Origin: Setaria digitata
Taxonomy: Eukaryota > Nematoda > Chromadorea > Rhabditida > Setariidae
DNA length: 60,732 bases
Assembly (NCBI GenBank): GCA_003640385.1
Contig: RCAB01000341.1
Location: 1-60,732 of the forward strand
Direction of reading: 5' to 3'
Shown piece by piece: positions 1 through 11,100 of this stretch. The notes under the pieces were generated by a model. It made no database searches and was not told the origin of the DNA. It worked only from the letters and a program-made list of their open reading frames with translations. Within the stretch, counting starts at the first letter, position 1. The number at the start of each line of letters is the position of its first letter. The position numbers and the translations under genes are program-made.

Positions 1-391
1 GCATAATTTGTCTTAATTTGAATTGTTCAACACTGTTAAACACTTTCTTCTTTTTTTTTTTCTTTATTGAATTCATTCAGCACAAAAACAAATTTATTTT
101 ATTGTCAAATGAAATATTGTAAAAAATATCGTGAAAGTATTTTTAAACTAAATTTTAAAAAAGGGAGAAAAAAATGAACTTTAATCTGTTAAAGTATTTT
201 CTTTCCATCAATTTTTCGCAACAAACTAACATTACTTTAGCAGTGTTAAATGACATAGCGAAAGCAGTAGTTAGTCAATCAATTAAACTTTTCTTTTTTC
301 TTTTTTTTACCAATTTCGCAAACTAAAACTATATGATCAAAAGTATTCGTAGCATTTATTTTTTTGGCAATTTCAACTACAACCAATTTAG
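1..391. other. Intron of the kinase gene
   Basis: AT-rich sequence with T-runs and no coding-like segment I could connect to the kinase. It ends in the acceptor AG at 390-391, in phase 0 with the first recognised exon. Confidence 0.5.
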
Positions 392-1768
392 ACAGCAAAT
401 GGTTTATCATACTTGCACAAACGTAATATCGTCCATCGCGATCTTAAACCAGAAAATTTATTGCTTTCTCAGGATTTTACAATTAAATTAGCTGATTTTG
501 GTTTAGCATGCATTGCTAGTGGACCATTGTATCGTATCTGTGGTACACTTACATATATTGCACCTGAAATGCTTGCTGAAAAAGGTAATTAATATTTAAC
601 AGCTAATGAAATATTGATTCATCATGATAACGGTTAGTTGGATTTTGCTATGGAAAACACAGAAGAAGTTGTACAACTTTTGAAAGATATTCTTTTAAGC
701 ACTTTCTTTTTATGATCAATGACTAATTTTACCAATATTTTTTTTTTTAGATGACTGAACACGCGTAAGAAATATTAATCTTATTATGATAACAGTTCCA
801 AAATTTCAGTTCCGTTTTCAAAAAAAAAAAGAAAATTTCAAAATTTCCTGCTTTTCGAGTTATTCTTTAATAGAAATTTCTATTTATAGGATATGGAATT
901 GAAGTGGATACATGGTCACTTGGTATAATACTTCATATAATGCTAGCTGGTTATGCACCTTGGCAATGTCCAGATCGTGAACATCTATTTCGATTAATTG
1001 TCACTTCAAAAATTACTTTCAAAAATCCTATCTGGTCAAGAATTTCTCAAGGTATTTCAGTCTAGAAATTATTGAGCCATTGAGAAAGAGAAACAAAACC
1101 TTTGAGAATGGAAATGCTGAGCTAATTTAGTCATTTAACTTTACTCAGCATTTCTTGGAAAAATTACTAATACTGTTACGATATGTTCAACATAAAAAGA
1201 TTTAACATAAAAAGGTAAATATCTGTGCTTGTACGAAAACTGAAAATTATTGACAGTAAAGTTTATTTTTATGAAGTAAACATTTACAGCAAAATCTATG
1301 CGTGAAATAATCATGCAGAAAGATTTAATGAGTAAATCAAATGAAAAAAAAAGGCTGGATAAGAATTTAATGATTTAATGAGTAAATAATATGATAATCT
1401 GAAATACTGGATAACAGAATGAATAAAAAAGCATGCCATCAGAAAACATACGCTTAATTATTTTCGTTTAAGCCTTTGTAAACTTTATTTCATTTAGTTT
1501 TTTGGTTTTTTTTTGTTTTTTTTTTTTTTTTTTTTTTTACGAATAATGGTAATAATATGCATAATAACAACAGTGATATCAAATGCATTTCATACGTCAT
1601 TTATCAGCTGTAATTATTTTTTTAGGAGCAAAAGAACTTTTGGGAAATATATTGACATGCAAGGTATCGAAACGAATCACCTGTCGTGAAATTCTCTGCC
1701 ATCAGTGGATTATCAGCAAATTACAAAAAAAAGAGAATAAAATTGGAAGAAGGGAACTAGAATGCTGA
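392..1768 (+). CDS. zyg-8: Doublecortin-like / CaMK-family Ser/Thr protein kinase, 3' part (partial gene)
   Basis: Three in-phase exons are visible: 392-584, 890-1051 and 1626-1768 (TGA). The first encodes the catalytic loop [10 protein letters not shown] and the DFG motif (LADFGLA), then [16 protein letters not shown], which closely follows the DCLK activation segment GPLYTVCGTPTYVAPE. The second carries the [20 protein letters not shown] segment (subdomain IX), and the third the AKELL..RIT..EIL.HQWI end of the kinase lobe plus a short basic tail. The glycine loop, the VAIK lysine and any doublecortin domains lie upstream of the window; 1-391 shows only intron. In C. elegans the DCLK member ZYG-8 binds microtubules and positions the spindle; orthology here is inferred from the activation segment. 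A polyadenylation signal AATAAA lies near 1851. The catalytic Asp and DFG are intact, so it should be active. Confidence 0.85.
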
Positions 1769-2067
1769 TTATAGAGATAATTTCTTTTGTCATTAAAAAT
1801 TAAACCGACAAATCATGCTTTATTTTTTTAAACGATAAAAAGCTAAATTCAATAAATAAAACAAATGGTTTTTGCAAAAATCTTCATTTCTTCGTAAAAA
1901 AAAAAACGGCTAGAAAAAAATGCTTTTAAACTATTGTCATCCATCTATCAAATTTATCATAACATAAAAATTTAAAGTTCAATTTTCATCTTCTTTGTTT
2001 TTCCCAAAATTTCATTTTTTTTTTTCCTTCATTCATCTTTTTATTGATCAGAAATAATTCGGCAATA
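1769..2067. other. Convergent intergenic region with facing polyadenylation signals
   Basis: About 300 bp separate the stop codons of the + strand kinase and the - strand uridine phosphorylase. AATAAA occurs on the + strand near 1851-1860 and on the - strand at about 2040-2045 (TTTATT as written). The two 3' UTRs are therefore very short and nearly abut. Nothing else is seen. Confidence 0.5.
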
Positions 2068-2411
2068 TTAATTTTTGTTATTCAGTTGCTGCTTGATATA
2101 AGCACCGACCAGTTTGAAAATGCGTGTTTCAAATTCGTTAAAATCATCATGCGTCAATTTAATTTGATCTCCATTTAAACGATTTAGCAATGTTACACAA
2201 ACTACCGCAGCTACAAATATTAATTAATTAATTAATCATTCACACTCTCGGATTAACCTTTTTGAAGAATGGTTCATTTCTTAATGACAAAATTTAGCAT
2301 GAGTAGAATTTTTGGGAAAGAAAAAAGATTACTAAGGAGGAAAATAAATTTCCACCTATAAATTACATATATATAATTAAATTCGTTAAAATCATCATGC
2401 GTCAATTATAA

Positions 2412-2497
<86 letters not shown>

Positions 2498-5341
2498 NAA
2501 TCAAAACCATTTCACTAAAATTTTCTATTCCTATTATCATAAAATTTACCTTTAATATTGCTTCGATTAAATAATGCTGCAAAACACAATGCTTCCATTT
2601 CAATATTTCGAATTCCCAAACTATGCAAACGATTAAGAAAAGCAAACTTTTGTTCTTCTGTATATTCACAAAATGCTCCATCCACTCTTGCTTGCCCTAA
2701 AATTTCCTTTTAACAGCTTTTTTTTTTTTGCAAGAAAAAAGGATTCAATTCAACTCTATTTTGTTTTATTCATTACTTCTTTATTTCTAATTTAAGAAAG
2801 ATCCATTTGATAAATGTCATCAAATTGTAAATTTTTTTTTGGCCTATTTTGATTGAAAGATACTACTTGTTTTTCGTTTCATCGCCTTTTTTTTTTCACA
2901 AAATTAAAGGCATTCCTTTTTCGAACAAGAGAAAAAAAATCGGAATAAAAATGTAAAGGAAATAAAACAATGCACATCTCGATTTAAACAAACAAATGAT
3001 TAATGAAATAGTGAAAGTAATGCGTTACCTTCATAAAAATCATCCGTAGATAAAGTTTTCCCAATTTCAACAGGCAATTTCAATTGAATTGCAAGTTCAT
3101 ACAATTGCTCACAAATGTTTTTATCAAATACAGCTGGTCTCGAAATCTTCATTAAACAAGCATAGAGTGAAGGAATTTTTTAATTTCGTTTTTGCACAAA
3201 TTTATATCAGAATGAAAAAAGGAAAGAAATAGATTAAGAATTTTAATCAACTAAAAGAAATTCAAAACTGAAATATCAACCTTTCGACCCAAGGTATACT
3301 GCACATATTTGTCCAACAATTCACCATTCAAAGCACCATTTGACACTACTAAGGTTCCAGGTGGTGTGCCAATGCCACCTGAGGTACCTAACCGCATTGC
3401 TGTTACATTTTTTGCTTTTGCATAATGCAACAGCTTTATCACTTCCACAGCGGCAATACTTAATGATGGAGAACCAATGCCATGCTGCATTTTGTAATTA
3501 AAATTTGTTATTAAAATTGAATTAATTTACATTAAGCTCTTGAAAATTTAGCCGAGCACATTTTTCTTCAATTTTATCTTTTTAAAAAAAAAGAAGGAAA
3601 CCAGGATATTTTATGCTTAAAACGTAACTTTTATCTACTAATCTGCAAAATCAACTTTCAATTAGTTAAGCTTTCTTCTCTGCACTTTGACATATCTCTA
3701 TTTGTCTATGGAGCGAATACATCAAGATTTTTAGCTTCCACATAATTAATAAGAACAAAATTTTCATATTATGGAAAAAACTAACATTAACCCAAAGTAC
3801 TTGGCCTGTTTTATACATAACATAGCGATCAGTTTTGCTTAAATTATCAGAAATTCTTAAATTCATTTCTTTAGCAAACATTTCGGCATAATTCTTTAAT
3901 CGTGTCATACTTCCACCCATACAGACAAACTATAATTATCATAGTTTAACACAACTAAGTCATATTTTCTGCGATGACTGATAAATATGCAAGTGCAATC
4001 AATCATTAGAGTAATCATTTGAGAAATATTTTAGTTGAAAATTTATAAATTTCTGCAAATGTGTGGAAAAGTCGAAAAACATCAAGAAGTGATATGCCGT
4101 AAAGTAGTCGATCAAAATTTTATTATATGCTATTGAAATGAATTTCATCAATAATTAATTTCGTCATCCACTAATTGATGGAAAATTAATTGTGAAATTA
4201 AAAAAAAATGGCAGTATTTGATTTTATCATGCATTTGATATTGAATTGATTAAATTTTAATGTTGGAATGAATCCCTCCTAGGTATAAATTCATAGAACA
4301 CCGACAACTCCCAGGAATAAAGTAATCCAACAATTTCACTTTTCATATTCGAAACATTGGACTGAAATCAGAGACAGTCAACACTCGCAATGGTTTTTAT
4401 GTCACTTAGACAACTCGAGTCCAAATAGCATCAGCATCCTTTGAAAGGATGCAGTATGCAACTGTAATGGCTCATAGCATAACTGCTGTATATCAAACCG
4501 TGTTTACTTCATGCTACATTTCGGTCGGCTCAGCCCTTATCCGGATGTTATAGCCTAACCTGGCAACTTCCCTAATCTGTTAACAGCATTGGCCAAATAA
4601 TATTTAGGATCGACTGGTCCAGATTCAACGGCTGTTAAAGTGTAGCCCTTCTCTGCTCCAGTCTTCATAGACTTTAAATGAAGCTTTAATCAGCCTATGC
4701 GAAATATGCGAGAACTTTTCAACGCTAAATTTTGGAATCCTGCTACTCGTTCCGATCAAGTCTATCTTTTGTTGACTTCTCTGTTTATTTCTCAAACGTA
4801 CTTTTTTTCAAAACTAGATGTAACGAGTGAGTAGATGTTCACCGCTGAAGCACCATTATTTCCTACGTTAGTTGATTTGACAGATGGATTATTACAGACC
4901 TTATAGCCATTTCCAACTTCCATGACCGTCGTTTGTCATCTCTCAGCCAACGATCAGCCCTACTTACCAAAAATAGTCCACTTAAGGTGTGCATTCAACA
5001 TCTATGCTTCATTATTTTTAAGCAAACAGGACATTATAATATACACCCCTTGAAAGTTTGAAAATAGGCCGAATGCTCGCTTTACTGAATATGCTATATT
5101 ACGTATTCAGTTAGGCTATCTTGAAGGAAATTTCAGATAGATGATGATTTTGAAAAATTTCTTTTGTTTTTATTGATTGATAATTTTAAAGAATAAAATA
5201 ATATTTTCAAGACGCAACCTTAATATCGCCAAACATTTTCTGCAGATTAGTTGAATTTTTCGCAAAACCAAAATGATGAAAATGATCATCCGTTTGTTTT
5301 TCCAGCAATGGATTACAAACATGAACCAAATTGTCATTCAT
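2068..5341 (-). CDS. upp-1: Uridine phosphorylase
   Basis: Six exons in transcription order: 5219-5341, 3786-3929, 3281-3484, 3029-3146, 2550-2696, 2068-2210. Phases match at every junction and give 292 residues, close to the roughly 310 of human UPP1. The family signature is clear: FVCMGGS (about 42-48), HGIGSPSLSI (about 90), RLGTSGGIGTPPGT around residue 120 (phosphate-binding Arg and Thr), and GIRNIEMEA around 225-231, the ribose/uracil-contacting Glu-Met-Glu of nucleoside phosphorylases. The C-terminus AAVVCVTLLNRLNGDQI is also typical. The enzyme reversibly splits uridine with phosphate into uracil and ribose-1-phosphate in pyrimidine salvage (cytosol). The start ATG at 5341 opens MNDNLVHVCNPLL, matching the family's N-terminal segment. 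Intron 1 (3930-5218) holds a richer-GC relic, and the last intron a TATC microsatellite with a gap base. Confidence 0.93.
2405..2498. repeat. (TATC)n tetranucleotide microsatellite ending in a gap base
   Basis: About 22-23 uninterrupted copies of the tetramer lie in the last intron of uridine phosphorylase. The run ends at an N (2498), so the true length is unknown. Confidence 0.9.
4260..5110. other. GC-richer relic inside intron 1 of uridine phosphorylase
   Basis: This roughly 850-bp stretch lacks the long A/T runs of its surroundings and has balanced composition. On the - strand it contains short open segments such as MKTGAEKGYTLTAVESGP and VNIYSLVTSSFEKK, broken by stops. This looks like a decayed coding sequence, for example a transposon or retro-element fragment, but I could not assign a family. 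An old bacterial (Wolbachia-type) transfer is another possibility I cannot test. Confidence 0.35.
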
Positions 5342-8199
5342 TTTTTTTAATCGCTTTTTTTTTCAGTTATTTCGAACAAATCAATATCCTAGAATAGATA
5401 ATTAAAAATGGAAAATGCTTGTTGTAGATTACTGAATGACTGTTATCCAAGGTATAACTAAATCAGCACAAAGATAAGATGATAATAGTGATAACTATCC
5501 TATCGGAAACCTACAAATACTAACTGTATATATCGACGCTATTGGCAATGGTAAAATGGTTATTACAAATGATTTCAAAAAGTCGAAGTATATTTCTTTT
5601 GTAAAATTTAAACTATAAATCGTCATTTATTGGTATATTCCTCATTATACTACGAAGTCATATTTCCACATTTTAAATCTTAATTTTGGCCGCTTCGTAC
5701 CATATCAGAATATATTTTAATTTACGATTAAACATATGCTTGAAAATATCACAATTTCATCAGTGCACATTCAAATTTAATTTGGGAACAGCTTCCGGAC
5801 GGGTGTAATCTTTGTTGTTTAAAATATCATCAAATAAACTTTTATAACTGTCACGCTATCTTAAATGTGAAAACCAGAAAAGAAACATTATAAAATCTTC
5901 CTTAGGCTTTCTAAATATTTCACATAAAATAAGCTGAAGATTTTATTCAAATAAAAAAAAAAGAAAGAATACATTGCTAAAATGAGAAATTAAAATTTTT
6001 GTAACATTAACTTCTTTTCTGATTTAGGAAAAGAAAGATGAACCAAACATAAACAAAATAACTGCTTCACATTTACCAAGTTACGACCTAAACATTTCTC
6101 AGCAATACCTCATTTCAACACGACATTCATCACAACTAATTAACTCCAGCTTGACCTTCCCAGCAACTACTTAATCTTCATCCATAATACTTCCAACACA
6201 GTTAACGGTACTTCACATCCACCACTAACTAACAGCTGAGCTCAGGCGTTCATTAGTGATACATCACCTGAACTTGACATTCAGCACAAATAGTCCACCT
6301 TTACTCGATCTTTCCTCTTATACACATCCGTAATTTCCCAACCTCAACATCATCCACCAAACATCATACCTCATGTGATTTACTGTTTACCATTTAATAA
6401 TCATCACTAAGACCTTCCTACTTAACAAACAATCAGTAATAGGCCTCTATCGGATGAAGAAGTAACATTAAAATTAATGGAAAAAAAAAAAAAAATTTTT
6501 GCAACCGGTCTGTTGATTACAGTGGAAATGCCGCCCGTTCCGTACTTTTATAAACAAACGCTAAATTATTATCATTCACTTTCTTTCGATATAATGATTA
6601 ATTTTGTATAAAAAATAAAGGAAGGAAAAAATGGGAGATACTGTAATAGTTGTCGTCGTATATGAAGAAGAATTGAACAAAAGTTTTGCTAAATATATAT
6701 ATTTTTTCTTTTGCTAAATATTTCCACTCATAACAAATAACGAAAATAATAGTACTAATAATCATTTGAAATCGTATAAATTTATTTGTAAATTTTAACA
6801 GCTGAGTTTAAACAACAATACGATTGTGTTTTTAAAAATAATAATAATAATAATAAAAATAGGAAGCGATGTAAGAGTAACTGTAAAATAATCATTCGTA
6901 AATTTTATAGCATCATGTAAAACATATTGATTGTATTTTTACATATATTGGTTTACTTATTCCTACCTGTGACTAAACGACGCTTTACCTGCACAACTTA
7001 ATATCATTTCGTTAATAAGCGCCCCTTATATGTGTATTCGTCTTATCGTTTACACTTCGATGCGAGCATTAATAATTAGTAAGTGAAGATAAAAGGGATA
7101 CGATAACACAGTGTTGTTAAGACAAAACTATTGCTCCGAATAACGCGAAAATTAGATATATACTACTTTCGTTCCAGTTGAAATGTTAAACGAATGCTCA
7201 TTTCGTGCACGTTAACGGATTAACTAAAGCTATTAATGATCATAAATTTGAATTTTATCAACCTTTTCTTAAAAATTTTTTTCTTTAAATACTGTCAAGT
7301 TTTACAGTAAAATCAATGTAAATACGTTTTTTTTTTTTTTTTTTNCGAGGGAAAAAACAAATTGTGAACGTTTTATGAATAAATCACATATAAAATTAGT
7401 GATCAATTACAAGGATGGGTATGTATGCCGTTATATTAATCAAATTGTTACTACAAGAAACATAGCAATTGTATACAAATCATAAAATAAAACATACTGT
7501 TTATATCGTACCTGAACTATATATTTCGAATCCAGCTTAAAAAAAAAAAAAAAAAATGCTATCTAATAACTGCAAGCGAAGATGATCCGAATATAATGAG
7601 GAGTTGGTTAACTTACAAAACTCTTCAACTTGCAATACAAATCTTTGAGATCTGAAATAATGTGGTCCAGGCTAACGTAAAACAATTTCGGGTACCAGGC
7701 AGAAGCACGAAATCATATAAGTAGGTTATAGAGTTATCTCGCTTTTTTCTAAAAATGTGTTAGAAACCAAAAAAAAAGTTATGGTAAGAAATTACGAATA
7801 TAATGATAATTTAAATAAGTATATATGTATATATATATATATCGGATAAATATTTTGAAAATCTAATATCTATTATTACCACAACTAAAATTTTAACCCG
7901 TAATAGGTAGAAAAAAATATCCGTGAAAAATATAATAGGACTCTCAGAATTTCATATACAAGCACATAAAACAAGCCAATTATAAGTATGAAAGACACCA
8001 CATTAGATGAATATCATCAAGATAAGGCCTAAAAAGTATATCTGTAAAGGATCGAGAACGAGAAATGAATGATTCTAAAATCAAAAATATATTCTGAATT
8101 TTTCTAAATAATGCTCTTTTGTAATCTTGTTCTCCGATTGCCCGACAATTAATATAAATTCTCAAATCTTTGCAGAAGCTCTTCATAAAAATTCAAATT
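5342..8199. other. Intergenic region between golgin 3' end and uridine phosphorylase 5' end
   Basis: About 2.9 kb without a supportable gene. A C-rich, G-poor segment lies at about 6060-6460 (see findings) and may mark upstream leader or promoter sequence of the - strand phosphorylase. The rest is AT-rich with homopolymers, an AATAAT repeat near 6840, a T-run broken by an N at 7345, and a TATATA run near 7825. A 68-codon open frame at 7980-8186 on the - strand has no recognisable similarity. Confidence 0.5.
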
Positions 8200-11100
8200 T
8201 CATGTATTCAGTATTGAGTGTAAATCGGTTGCCGATGATGGCCTTGAACAATTCAGCGGAACGCTAGATGATCGTATTGTTTCTTTTTCTTCAGATTCCT
8301 AAAAAAAAAGAAGCTTCCTGATGAACCATTATTCATTTCAACTCGATGAAAAATGCACAGACCCATAATTAATTCGAAAACAGTACTGTTAGAAATCTTA
8401 ACCAGACACTAATAATTTTTCTAAAGTTTCACAATCGAATCAGCTTTTAATACACATTCTGCAAAAGAAATATCCTCCAAAATGGCAAATTCTTATTTTG
8501 GGAAGAACTCATTCTTATCATTCCATCTCTGTGTGGTATATAGGCATCCACAGAATTATTTAAAACAGCCGCAAATGTATAACGGAAAGCATTGCATTAA
8601 AATTAAAAGATTCCCAAATTAATAAAGCCAACCAGAATTCATTCGTCAGAAAACAAAGAATTTATTGGCTTCAAAAATCGACTTCATTCAAAAAATTGTG
8701 ATCTGCTATATCATAAGTTTTCTTTCAAAATTTTTCTTGATTTAGCAGGAATAAATATTCTGTCACCAGTTCCATAAATAGTAATTTTGGATCCCTGGAA
8801 TTTCGTGTGCTTTATAGCACATTGATAAATTAAGAGAACGCCTCTACCTGAACTGACTCTTCTATTTTCTAAAACTGTTATATTATTGCCATGAAGTTTA
8901 AGGACTACAAGTCGTCATGCCACAAATTAATAATGGGGATTGAATTTATCAGCATTTTAGTATATTTCCATGTGTTTTTATATAATTTTAGTCATGAGAT
9001 GAACCTGAACAGGAAGAACATGAGGTGTTGTTAAGGATTCTTTCTCCAGGAAACGAACAAACTGTTCCGCCAAAGAAATATTTTGCTGAGGAAGTCTCGA
9101 ACCACCAAAACCAAACCAACCCTTTGAAGATGAATGAGTTGCAGCATTAATTTTTGCAACGTCCTAAAAATGGGAAAGAAATTAAAAAAACTCTACAATA
9201 GCAAAAAAGTCGACTTTCGAAAAAGTTGTCATGAGTTCACACACCATGTTTTCGAGGCACTGAAAAGAAGTTTAAAACAACCATTTTAAATCTGGTTTTA
9301 GAATGAACAAAATTACTAAAATTGAGCTAAGAACAAGACCTCTTGCGAGTAACCCAACACGGACGCCAATAAAACAGCAATTTCCGGTTGTTTATCTTTG
9401 TCAGCAGTAAAATAGGACAGGAAAAGTTGACGTAATACTTGATCATCAATGGTATATGATGACACTGACGTCTCTGCCACTTGCACATGCTCGTCAAGAC
9501 TTGCTTCAAGTTCTTCAATCATCTACAAAACCTTGAGGAAGATTGCAAATTTATCAGCTTATATATTTAGCCCAGACTTCTATTTCAGTAAAAAGAATAA
9601 AGCAAAATAAAAAATAAAACCTAGAAAGAATTTCTTGACTTAAATCACATAACAAAAATATTTGCTGCAAAATGATCAATCCAATTTACCGCATTCTTTC
9701 TAGCGATGTCTTCTTTAAGTCGCACTGTACTATCTTCCAGTATTCGTTTTTCGCTCTCAGTGTCATCTTGGGTCTGTTTAAGTTGGACTATTTCCAGGTT
9801 TAAACTCTGAAAACTAAGGAAAATGTAAGAAAAAAAGAAAACGTCCGCTTGAAAGCTACCGACTATATTCCTAATAACAATAAAGACGACGAGATAGCTC
9901 AAACAAATTATTATTTTTTGGTTATATTATCAATTAAAATAATTTTATTGAAGTAGATCCAATAAGTAATGAAGAAAGTAGAATTGATAAGTAACTGAGA
10001 AAATATATGTTGAAATGTAAAGAAAAGCTATGTCCAAAGAAGATAATGAAAATCGTATAAAGTATATTAACTGTTATTAAGTAAATCGATCAGTGAGATG
10101 AAAGGTACTTTCTTTTGCTCAACAAAGAAATTCGATTCAAGGAAATAAGTAAAAACTCAGACTTCGATATTCTTTTTCAGCTCAGCAGTAGCGTTTTCGT
10201 ATTGTAATATTTGCGCTTCATGATCCACGCCAATGTCACGCAAAACATTTTGCAAATTTGAAAGTGCTAATTTTGTATCAGCTAATGTTTCCTCTCGCTC
10301 TCGCAACCTATCGACGATAGATACTTTCTCCGCTTTCATCAAATCCAATTCTTTGATCAACTCAGCAATTTCTCGCTGAAAAGTTTTAAAATAAGTTTAG
10401 AAAAAAAAAAATGGAAATTTGCAGATTACAAATCACAAGACCTCCTGCAAGAAAAGTTTCCGGTCACTTTCTCTGAAGAAAAAACCACGCAAGCAGCTAC
10501 GCAGTGAAATCATCACTTCAAAAATAAAGATGCTATGCTTGTTTCCCACATGTCACACTTGCCATGAAAATATTCAAATTTTTTCATTAAAAAATTGAGT
10601 TGAAAAAAAGAGAAACAAAATTTCCGTAAATCTAATATCACATTCGCCATAGAACCTAATAAATAAAAGATACTTACCTGATAAGTACTTGCAGATTCTA
10701 TAACACTCTCTGCTGACTCCTCGACTTTTCGTTCCAGCATTCGGATTCGTTGCCGTAACTCAACTTCTCGCTTTTCTCCAGCTAGAGCTTCCATATTCGA
10801 AGCTTCTTCTATTGTCAGCAAGTGATCGCGTAATCGTTCACATTCTTTTAACGCTTTGTCTCGAGCTTCCATACAACTAAGAATTACGGAAATCAAGAGA
10901 GAAAGTATTAAAAAATAAGTAGGGAAATTAAGGCTAATGAAAAACACCATAAACATTTGACACATAAAACTCTCCCAAAGAATTCACTTTTTCAGTTCCT
11001 GCTCCACGACAGATAATCTATCAATGTTTGAAGCAAAAATAGTGCTTTGACGTTCTTTATCAGTGAGTGCAGCTTTCAATAGAGCGTGATAGTCGACACT

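Noticed and set aside
4260..5110. Wolbachia gene transfer
   Set aside because: The composition is suggestive, but no fragment could be matched to a bacterial protein, so it is reported only as a relic of unknown origin.
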